Shown: in pieces, positions 1 through 4,892 of the stretch
Layout of the letters: each line of letters opens with the position of its first letter
Numbering within the stretch: position 1 is the stretch's first letter
DNA from: DATAFT01 sp035544635
GTDB lineage: Bacteria; Acidobacteriota; Thermoanaerobaculia; Multivoradales; Multivoraceae
Reading direction: 5' to 3'
DNA: 6,080 bases
Assembly: GCA_035544635.1 (NCBI GenBank)
Contig: DATKDQ010000148.1
Coordinates: forward strand, 1-6,080
The notes under the pieces: generated by a model
Told to the model about the DNA's origin: nothing
Databases searched by the model: none
Seen by the model: only the letters and a program-made list of their open reading frames with translations
Made by a program: the position numbers and the translations under genes

Positions 1-861
1 CTCGACGGCTACCTCGAGAACCAGGTGTTCGCGCCGGCGGTCACCCGCGGCCGCGAGATCCTGTGGGCGCGCGGCGCGCGCGCCGCCGGCCGCCCCTACC
101 TGGCGCGCGCCGCCGAGGAGCACAGCGGACCGCACAACGCCTGGTTCTGGCGTGGCGAGCTCCAGGGCGGAGGCGTCCTCAACGACATGATGTGCCACTC
201 GCTCGAGGTCGGGCGCTTCCTCGTGACCGACCCCGAGAAGCCGCGCTCGAGCCTCACGCCGCTGCGCGTCTCGGCGCAGGTGGCGTCGCTCAAGTGGAGC
301 CGGCCCGAGTACGCCGCGCAGCTCCGCGCCCGCTACGGCCCCGAGGTCGACTACACCCGCCGGCCGGCCGAGGACTTCGCCCGCGTGCTCGTCGAGTACG
401 AGGACGACGCGGGCACCCCCGTCCTGGTGGAGGCGACCACTTCCTGGAGCTTCGTCGGCCCCGGGCTGCGGCTCTCGATGGAGGTGCTGGGCCCGGAGTA
501 CTCGATGCGCTCGTCGAGCCTCGACACCGAGCTCCAGCTCTTTCTCAGCCGGGAGACGGTTCAAGCGGCCGCCGAGGACCTGGTCGAGAAGCAGAACGCC
601 GAGTCCGGGCTCATGCCGGTGGTGCCCAACGAGTCTGCCGCCTACGGCTACGAGGACGAGAACCGCCACATGGTGCGCTCGTTCCGCGGCGGTGAGCGGC
701 CGAGCGAGACGTTCGAGGACGGCGTGGCGGTCACCGAGCTCCTGATGACCGCGTACATGGCCGCCGAGCGCGGCGCCACCGTCGACTTCCCGCCACCCGG
801 GCTCGACGCCTTCGTCCCCGCGGTCGCCCGCGGCGAGTCGGCGGCGGAGCGGAGTCGCTGA
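1..861 (+). CDS. Gfo/Idh/MocA-family oxidoreductase, C-terminal part (5' end outside window)
   Basis: This gene encodes the substrate-binding half of a predicted cytoplasmic NAD(P)-dependent sugar or cyclitol-type dehydrogenase. The frame is open from base 1 to the TGA at 859-861, giving 286 visible residues. The N-terminal Rossmann fold and the EKP-type lysine motif lie upstream and cannot be checked. Visible residues begin GYLENQVFAPAV, then comes GGGVLNDMMCHSLEV at about residues 56-70. Its Asp62 and His66 have the spacing of the Asp/His pair of inositol dehydrogenase-type members (known for the family). A beta-sheet region with VLVEYEDD and VEATTSW follows. The end (NRHMVRSF, then a DG..VTELLMTAYMAAE helix) is the usual family C-terminus. 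GTG at 25 is not taken as the start because conserved sequence precedes it. The substrate cannot be deduced. The next gene follows after 32 bases on the same strand. Confidence 0.92.
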   Translation, partial: LDGYLENQVFAPAVTRGREILWARGARAAGRPYLARAAEEHSGPHNAWFWRGELQGGGVLNDMMCHSLEVGRFLVTDPEKPRSSLTPLRVSAQVASLKWSRPEYAAQLRARYGPEVDYTRRPAEDFARVLVEYEDDAGTPVLVEATTSWSFVGPGLRLSMEVLGPEYSMRSSSLDTELQLFLSRETVQAAAEDLVEKQNAESGLMPVVPNESAAYGYEDENRHMVRSFRGGERPSETFEDGVAVTELLMTAYMAAERGATVDFPPPGLDAFVPAVARGESAAERSR

Positions 862-878
862 CTCGAGCCGGCCCCGCG

Positions 879-884
879 TACAAT
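879..884 (+). promoter_or_regulatory. Candidate -10 element (TACAAT) of the DUF6503-like gene
   Basis: TACAAT differs by one base from the bacterial -10 consensus and stands out in a very GC-rich spacer. It abuts GGAGG (885-889), which precedes the GTG start at 894. Transcription would begin at about 890-892, giving a leaderless or nearly leaderless message in which GGAGG is not transcribed. CTGACT at 858-863 is a poor -35 candidate with a short 15-base spacer. The alternative is that the gene is simply read through from the upstream oxidoreductase and GGAGG serves as its ribosome binding site. Confidence 0.35.
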
Positions 885-893
885 GGAGGCGCA

Positions 894-1694
894 GTGACAC
901 GCCTCCGAGCTCGACGCACCCTCCCGCCGCTCGTCCTGGGTCTGGCCTGCCTCGCGCTCCCCGCTTCGGCCGGCGCCCAGGACTGGGTCGAGCGCCTCCC
1001 GATCGTCGACCGCTCGATCGAGCACCACGGCGGCGCCGCGTACACCGCGTCGGAGACATCGCTCGATCTGTGCTCGGCGAGCGGCTGCTTCGCGATCCAG
1101 GTTCGCACCGACGGCGGTCTCTTCGAGCACGTGGTCACCCGCGAGGACGGCATGCGCGTGCGCGCCACCAACGACTCGGTCGAGCGTTGGGAGGGAGGAC
1201 GGCAGGTCCCGGTGCCGCCCGAGGAGGAGGCGCGCCGCCGCCGCTTCGTCTCGGCGCGTGTCTACTTCGTGTTCCTCCCCTACCGGCTCAACGACCCCGG
1301 AGTGTGGAAGCAGGACCTCGGCATCGTCGACTGGGAGGGAAGGCCGCTCCACCGGGTGCGCGTCCAGTTCGCGGCGCGCGCCCCGGGCGGCGACCTCGGC
1401 AGCGAGACCGGACAGACCTCGGACGAGTACATGTACTGGTTCGATCCGGAGACCGGCGAGGTCGTCTACTTCGCCTACGACTTCGTCGGCGAGCCCAGCG
1501 GGCTTCGCTTCCGCCGCGCGATCAACCGGCGCCGTGTCGGCGGCATCCTCTTCTTCGATCAGGAGAACCTGGGGCGAGACGGCGACGGTCTCGACGTCGG
1601 CCAGGTGGACCCGCGGTTCGTGGCCGAGCGCCTGAAGCCGATCTCGGTGGTCGAGCTGCGCAACATCGAGGTGCGCCCCCTGTCCGACGGCTGA
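894..1694 (+). CDS. Secreted DUF6503-like protein of unknown function
   Basis: The predicted product has 266 residues. An N-terminal signal peptide is visible: basic residues (MTRLRARR), a hydrophobic stretch at about 10-23, and the cleavage site AGA|QD after residue 28, so the mature protein is probably periplasmic. The mature part looks like the DUF6503 family. It has EHHGG at 43-47 followed by alternating strands, then YFVFLPYRLNDPGVW at about 124-138. A later block, DEYMYWFDPETGEVVYFAYDF, covers about 177-197 with RFRRAINRRRVGG at 205-217. This resembles beta-rich, LolA/LolB-like lipid- or ligand-binding folds, but no catalytic motif is apparent and no function is assigned. Cys60 and Cys65 could form a disulfide. 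GTG at 894 is chosen because GGAGG lies 4 bases upstream and the signal peptide starts there. The upstream ATG at 883 meets a stop after four codons. The family assignment is from pattern recognition, not a search. Confidence 0.8.
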   Translation: MTRLRARRTLPPLVLGLACLALPASAGAQDWVERLPIVDRSIEHHGGAAYTASETSLDLCSASGCFAIQVRTDGGLFEHVVTREDGMRVRATNDSVERWEGGRQVPVPPEEEARRRRFVSARVYFVFLPYRLNDPGVWKQDLGIVDWEGRPLHRVRVQFAARAPGGDLGSETGQTSDEYMYWFDPETGEVVYFAYDFVGEPSGLRFRRAINRRRVGGILFFDQENLGRDGDGLDVGQVDPRFVAERLKPISVVELRNIEVRPLSDG

Positions 1695-1726
1695 TTCGAG
1701 TCGCGCGCAGCCGCCCGAGCACCTGG

Positions 1727-2443
1727 TCAGGGCTGCGTCGCGGCGGAGGTTCGTGCTCCTCCTCCCCGCGCCGCCGAGGGCGGCTCGGTGCCGGCGCCGA
1801 GCGCGGTGAGCTCGCCGATGAGCCGCGCGTGGAACTGCTCGATCGTCTCGCGCTGATTCCGGTTGAGCTTGAGGCGGTTCTCGCTCGCGTGCACCGACAG
1901 GTGCGCCTGATCGAACGACTGCACCTTGGCCACCAGCTCGGTCGCCTGCCGGCGCATGCGCCGTTGCTCCTCGAGCGCGTCGTGGAGATTGCCCTCGAGC
2001 GTGTCGTTGATGGTCGCCGTCTGATCGCCGATCGAGTCGGCGCGGGCCTGGAGCGCGTCGAGCTTGGTCTGCGCCACTTCGAGCTGGAGCAGCGAGCTCT
2101 CGTTCTGGTCGCGCAGCACCTGGAAGCCGTGTCCCATCGCGTCGGTCAGCTCGTCGAGGTAGGCGCCGACCTCCTGCCGCGCCGCCTCCGGCACCAACTG
2201 GAGAATCTGCTCGCGCTCGCTCTCGAGCTCGGCGAGCGTCGCGGGCAGCACCTCGGCGACGACGGCGTCCAGGTCCTCCCAGCGCCTCACCTCCTTGGCG
2301 TAGCGCTCTTCACACGAGGTCTGGGCGGTCTGGGCGGACACCTTGTCGGTGCGGCACTCCTCGAGCAGGGCCTGAGTCTCTCTCAGCTCGGATCGGGTGG
2401 CGCATCCGGCGAGGAGCAGGAGAACGAGCGCGGATCGGCGCAT
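1727..2443 (-). CDS. Coiled-coil lipoprotein of unknown function
   Basis: The predicted product has 238 residues. The N-terminus MRRSALVLLLLAGCATRSEL is a textbook lipoprotein signal with lipobox LAGC and lipidated Cys14. Ala rather than Asp follows the cysteine, which by the E. coli rule favours outer-membrane sorting. From about residue 18 to 215 the protein is almost entirely charged, Leu-rich helix with long heptad-like runs (TLAELESEREQILQLV at 69-84, LEVAQTKLDALQARA at 121-135, LEEQRRMRRQATELVAKV at 157-174), so an extended coiled coil is expected. The last 20 or so residues are low-complexity Gly/Ala/Pro/Thr. Extra cysteines lie at 30 and 44. ATG at 2443 is chosen because the signal sequence begins there and GGAGGTGG precedes it. 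The frame stays open far upstream, but that part lies opposite the phosphodiesterase gene and is not credible. The gene is divergent from the phosphodiesterase and convergent with the DUF6503-like gene. Function is unknown; a structural or tethering role is only inference. Confidence 0.85.
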   Translation of the reverse strand: MRRSALVLLLLAGCATRSELRETQALLEECRTDKVSAQTAQTSCEERYAKEVRRWEDLDAVVAEVLPATLAELESEREQILQLVPEAARQEVGAYLDELTDAMGHGFQVLRDQNESSLLQLEVAQTKLDALQARADSIGDQTATINDTLEGNLHDALEEQRRMRRQATELVAKVQSFDQAHLSVHASENRLKLNRNQRETIEQFHARLIGELTALGAGTEPPSAARGGGARTSAATQP

Positions 2444-2450
2444 GGGGAAA

Positions 2451-2458
2451 CCACCTCC
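2451..2458 (-). promoter_or_regulatory. Ribosome binding site of the lipoprotein gene (decides the start)
   Basis: Read on the minus strand, this is GGAGGTGG, ending 7 bases before the ATG at 2443. It is a strong match to the 16S anti-Shine-Dalgarno and selects the ATG that begins the lipoprotein signal, over the nearby upstream in-frame ATG at 2473, which lies before this site. Confidence 0.7.
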
Positions 2459-2465
2459 GCGCGGC

Positions 2466-2471
2466 AGCATA
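2466..2471 (-). promoter_or_regulatory. Candidate -10 element of the lipoprotein gene
   Basis: The minus-strand hexamer TATGCT matches 4 of 6 positions of TATAAT. It would place the transcription start at about 2459, immediately before the GGAGGTGG ribosome binding site. There is no recognisable -35 hexamer at the normal distance. That position is instead occupied by the 9-bp inverted repeat at 2478-2504. The evidence is motif-only. Confidence 0.3.
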
Positions 2472-2477
2472 CCCGGG

Positions 2478-2504
2478 CCGCCCAGCCCGGCGCGAGCTGG
2501 GCGG
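2478..2504. repeat. Perfect 9-bp inverted repeat, possible operator
   Basis: CCGCCCAGC at 2478-2486 is mirrored exactly by GCTGGGCGG at 2496-2504, with a 9-base centre (CCGGCGCGA). The dyad lies just upstream of the proposed lipoprotein -10 element and roughly 80 bases upstream of the phosphodiesterase start. A protein-binding site acting on one or both divergent genes is plausible. It could instead be a chance palindrome in GC-rich DNA. It is not a terminator, since no T-run follows on either strand. Confidence 0.45.
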
Positions 2505-2584
2505 ACGGAGTCCTCCGCCGCCATGGCGAACGTGCCAAACTGAGCCAGTCCCCGAGTGGGCGCTGGACTGTTAAGTTGAGAGAG

Positions 2585-4051
2585 ATGCACTTCGCTGGTC
2601 GGTGGAAGACTCGCACCGGGCGCCCGCGCTCCAGGGGCGGGACGGCGTTTCTCCGCCGCCGGCGCTCCTTCGCGCTCGTCGTCCTGGCGGCCCTCGGTGC
2701 GGGCACCGCGACCGGAGTGCGCGCTGGCCCATGGGAGCTCGGGGGGTTGGCGGCCGACGACGCCCAGGTCGACGAACGGCGGCCGCCGCGGGTGCTCTTC
2801 ATCGCGATCGACGCCGTGCCCTACGCCACGATGCAAGCCTTCGCCGCGTCCGAGGAGAGCTCGTTCCTGCGCTCGCTCCAGGGCCCGGTGCCGCTCATCA
2901 GCACGTTCCCGTCGACCACCAGCCTGGCGCTCGCCGCGATCCTGCGGCCGCTCGGCGTCCCGGGCTCGCCCGGGTACGAGGCCAAGCACTACGACTGGGC
3001 GACGAACCGGGTCAGCGGGGGTGGGATCACGGACTACGAGCCCTTCCCCTGGCGCTCCTTCTTCGATTGGAAGGTCGAAGGGCTCTTGCGCAAGGCGATC
3101 TCGGCGATCCGGCCGATCAAGGCGGCGCGCCGCGACATCCGCCAGTCTCTCGCCGCCTTCGCCGCGTCCGACGCTCCGATCTTCTTCATCTACTACGACA
3201 CCACCGACTCGGCGGGCCACCTCAGGAGCCCGCGGGGCCTGGTCCCGATCCTGACCGAGCTCGACCGCCAGCTCTCGAAGCTGCGGCGCGACAACCCGCA
3301 CCACCCATTCTGGGTGGTCGTCTTCTCGGACCACGGGATGGGGGGCGGGGCGCCGCTGCGCAACACGCGCGCCGCGGTGCTCGCGAAGCTGCGCGAGGCT
3401 GGCTTCCGCCGGCGGGAGCGCATCGATAGCGGCACCGACGTCGTGATGGTGCCGTTCGGGCTGGTGTCGAGCGTCGTCGCCTACACCGCACCGGGACGCG
3501 AGCAGGAGGCGGCCGCCGCGATCGCCCGCGCCGAGGGCATCGACCTCTGTGTCACGCGCGCGCCCGAGGGCTTTCACCTCGAGTCGGTGCGGGGGCGCGC
3601 CCTCATCCACCGTTTTCCCAGCGACCCGCCGCGCTGGCGCTACGAGTGGTCGGGCGCCGATCCGCTGGGGCTCGGCGCCGACCTCCACCTCCGGCTGTCG
3701 AACGGCGGCCGGGTGACCGACGCCGCGATGTTCGCCGCGACCGCCGAGCACGTCTACCCCGATCCCTTCCACCGCATCGCGTCGAGCTTCGACGTCGAGA
3801 ACCCGGCCTCGGTGGTGTGCTCGGTCGCGAGCGGCTACATGTTCGGAGCGAAGCTCACCTCGTTCGCCTCGCGGGTGTCGGTGGGGCGCCTGGAGTGGAC
3901 GCACGGAGCGCTCGAGCGCGAGGCCACCCTCGGCTTCCTGATGTCCGACGTGCCGAGCTGGAGGGCGATCGGTCCGGTGCGCTTCGACCACGCGCTCGAG
4001 CCGTTCACCGACCTCTGGGACGGGCACAGGCTGCCGGTCGCCGGTCGCTGA
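2585..4051 (+). CDS. Exported alkaline-phosphatase-superfamily phosphodiesterase/phosphatase (nucleotide pyrophosphatase-like)
   Basis: The predicted product has 488 residues and should hydrolyse a phosphate mono- or diester outside the cytoplasm using two metal ions. All superfamily residues are visible: Asp76 in FIAIDAVPY, nucleophile Thr112 in FPSTTS, Asp208 and His212 in DTTDSAGH, Asp249-His250 in FSDHGM, and His440 in EWTHGAL, followed by the LGFLMSD segment typical of nucleotide pyrophosphatases. The N-terminus is long and basic with RRSFAL at 26-31, a Tat-like arrangement, then a hydrophobic stretch and cleavage near VRA|G at residue 47; Sec export is also possible. His250 to His440 spans about 190 residues, much longer than in the well-studied Xanthomonas NPP, so an inserted or cap region (about 290-430) may set specificity. 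ATG at 2585 is preceded only by purine-rich GAGAGAG with no spacer, a weak ribosome site. The same frame is open upstream but runs antisense to the lipoprotein gene. The substrate is unknown. Confidence 0.87.
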   Translation: MHFAGRWKTRTGRPRSRGGTAFLRRRRSFALVVLAALGAGTATGVRAGPWELGGLAADDAQVDERRPPRVLFIAIDAVPYATMQAFAASEESSFLRSLQGPVPLISTFPSTTSLALAAILRPLGVPGSPGYEAKHYDWATNRVSGGGITDYEPFPWRSFFDWKVEGLLRKAISAIRPIKAARRDIRQSLAAFAASDAPIFFIYYDTTDSAGHLRSPRGLVPILTELDRQLSKLRRDNPHHPFWVVVFSDHGMGGGAPLRNTRAAVLAKLREAGFRRRERIDSGTDVVMVPFGLVSSVVAYTAPGREQEAAAAIARAEGIDLCVTRAPEGFHLESVRGRALIHRFPSDPPRWRYEWSGADPLGLGADLHLRLSNGGRVTDAAMFAATAEHVYPDPFHRIASSFDVENPASVVCSVASGYMFGAKLTSFASRVSVGRLEWTHGALEREATLGFLMSDVPSWRAIGPVRFDHALEPFTDLWDGHRLPVAGR

Positions 4052-4119
4052 CCGCCGATTCCGACCGGGTCGCGCAGCCGAGCCGCGTGCCGATCGCCCG
4101 GCGGCAGGGCGCGGCCGGT

Positions 4120-4125
4120 TATGAT
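4120..4125 (+). promoter_or_regulatory. Candidate -10 element (TATGAT) of the DUF2911-like gene
   Basis: TATGAT matches 5 of 6 positions of the -10 consensus within very GC-rich sequence. It would start transcription at about 4132, giving a leader of about 22 bases that includes the ribosome binding site. No -35 hexamer is visible 15-19 bases upstream. If it is real, the DUF2911-like gene can be expressed independently of the phosphodiesterase. Confidence 0.4.
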
Positions 4126-4141
4126 CCCCGCGATCGTTTAC

Positions 4142-4149
4142 GGAGGAGG
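4142..4149 (+). promoter_or_regulatory. Ribosome binding site of the DUF2911-like gene (decides the start)
   Basis: GGAGGAGG ends 4 bases before the ATG at 4154. It favours that ATG over the in-frame ATG at 4121, which has no such site, overlaps the proposed -10 element and would add eleven residues ahead of the signal peptide. Confidence 0.75.
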
Positions 4150-4153
4150 TCCG

Positions 4154-4834
4154 ATGTCCACGCGCTCCGCTCGCCGCCCGGTGGTGCTTCTCGTCCCCAT
4201 CCTCCCTCTGCTCGCCCCGGCCGCCGCGTGGTCGCAGCAGCCGGCGCCGGAGTCGGCGCCGCAAGCCATCGAGCAGCCGGCCGCGCGACCGGCCCAACAG
4301 GCCGGCAGCGCCGCCGCCGAAGCGGGAGGCGCACCCGATCAGCGCCGCGCGCGCTCGCGCCGCGGCGCGTTCGACACCACCGAGCTCACCCTCTCCGGCG
4401 AGCGCAGCATCGAGCTGCGCTTCGACCAGCCGACGATCGAGGACCCGGCCTACGCCGCGATCCAGAGTCCGGTCGAGGGCGAGATCGTGCAGTTCGTGAG
4501 GAGCCGGCCGCTCAAGCTCAAGACGCCGGTCGACCTGCGCTTCGGCGACACGCTGGTCGAGGCGCACAACCACGGGCCCGAGTACCCCGGCGTCTACAGT
4601 CTGTGGCTCAGGAACGTGGGCGGCCAGTGGCGCCTGGTGTTCAACCATCTCGCCGACGTCTGGGGGACGCAGCACGATCCCGCGGAGGACGCGGTGGAGG
4701 TGCCGCTCGAGACCGCGGCCGCTGCGGAGCCGGTGAAGTCGTTCACGGCCGAGCTCGAGCCGGCCGAGGGCGGCGGCGTCCTGCGCCTGGCGTGGGGCAC
4801 GAGCGTCTGGACCGTGCCCTTCACGGCCCCGTGA
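4154..4834 (+). CDS. Secreted DUF2911-like protein
   Basis: The predicted product has 226 residues. A signal peptide is clear: MSTRSARRP, a hydrophobic stretch at about 9-25, and a cleavage site near AWS|QQ at 27. Residues 28-70 form a low-complexity Pro/Ala/Gln/Glu linker ending in an Arg-rich patch (RRARSRR). The folded domain spans about 71-226 and is strand-rich. Its second half matches the DUF2911 pattern: PGVYSLWLRNVGGQWRLVFN at 145-164, then VWGTQHDPAEDAVEVPL at 169-185. The motif continues through EPVKSFTAELE at 192-202 to the terminal LRLAWGTSVWTVPF at 210-223. The WRTGAN-type motif usual in the first half is not evident, so this is a divergent member. The family has no established function. 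The gene follows the phosphodiesterase after 102 bases on the same strand and converges on the CoA-transferase gene. The assignment rests on motif recall, not a search. Confidence 0.75.
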   Translation: MSTRSARRPVVLLVPILPLLAPAAAWSQQPAPESAPQAIEQPAARPAQQAGSAAAEAGGAPDQRRARSRRGAFDTTELTLSGERSIELRFDQPTIEDPAYAAIQSPVEGEIVQFVRSRPLKLKTPVDLRFGDTLVEAHNHGPEYPGVYSLWLRNVGGQWRLVFNHLADVWGTQHDPAEDAVEVPLETAAAAEPVKSFTAELEPAEGGGVLRLAWGTSVWTVPFTAP

Positions 4835-4839
4835 GAGTG

Positions 4840-4856
4840 GGCGCCACCGGCGCCGG
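4840..4856. repeat. GC-rich hairpin/palindrome between convergent genes
   Basis: GGCGCC at 4840-4845 and 4849-4854 can pair across ACC, and CCGGCGCCGG at 4847-4856 is a perfect 10-bp palindrome. It sits in the 58-base gap between the convergent DUF2911-like and CoA-transferase genes, where a two-way terminator would be expected. There is no T-run on either side, so intrinsic termination is doubtful. Such palindromes are also common by chance at this GC content. Confidence 0.3.
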
Positions 4857-4892
4857 CTCGCGGCCCAGCGGCACCTTCGTCGCCTTACGCGG

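Larger units (their letters stand above)
2444..2584. other. Divergent intergenic region between the lipoprotein and phosphodiesterase genes
   Basis: These 141 bases separate two divergently transcribed start codons, so both promoters should lie here. Contents seen: the lipoprotein's ribosome binding site and -10-like hexamer on the minus strand, a perfect 9-bp inverted repeat, a looser repeat (GGCGGA at 2500-2505 against TCCGCC at 2514-2519), and a locally AT-rich TTAAGTTGAGAGAG (2571-2584) running directly into the phosphodiesterase ATG. No convincing -10/-35 pair was found for the phosphodiesterase. The overlapping open frame here has no family resemblance and is not called. Confidence 0.7.
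4052..4153 (+). other. Spacer between the phosphodiesterase and DUF2911-like genes
   Basis: This 102-base gap contains the -10-like TATGAT and the GGAGGAGG ribosome site described separately. I see no terminator-like stem with a T-run, so readthrough from the phosphodiesterase gene remains possible. No small gene is supported. Confidence 0.5.

Noticed and set aside
73..84. 12-bp GC palindrome GGCGCGCGCGCC (alternating purine/pyrimidine, Z-DNA-like)
   Set aside because: It lies within the oxidoreductase coding frame and encodes an Ala/Arg/Gly run. It is expected from codon bias at this GC content.
648..1352. Minus-strand open frame across the junction of the first two genes
   Set aside because: It is antisense to two better supported genes and its composition shows no family resemblance.
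1706..1737. 7-bp inverted repeat (CGCAGCC/GGCTGCG, 18-base loop) at the convergent ends of the DUF6503-like and lipoprotein genes, considered as a two-way terminator
   Set aside because: The stem is short, the loop is long, no T-run is present, and the right arm lies in the lipoprotein coding end. The evidence is insufficient.
1070..2584. Upstream in-frame extension of the phosphodiesterase frame
   Set aside because: It overlaps the DUF6503-like gene and runs antisense to the lipoprotein gene, has biased Arg-rich composition, and the export signal begins after the ATG at 2585.
2444..4675. Long minus-strand open frame continuous with the lipoprotein gene, running opposite the phosphodiesterase and part of the DUF2911-like gene
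   Set aside because: The translation is Arg/Ala/Gly/Pro-rich without motifs, lies antisense to two genes with clear motifs, and the lipoprotein has its own signal sequence and ribosome site at 2443. High GC makes stop codons rare in this phase.
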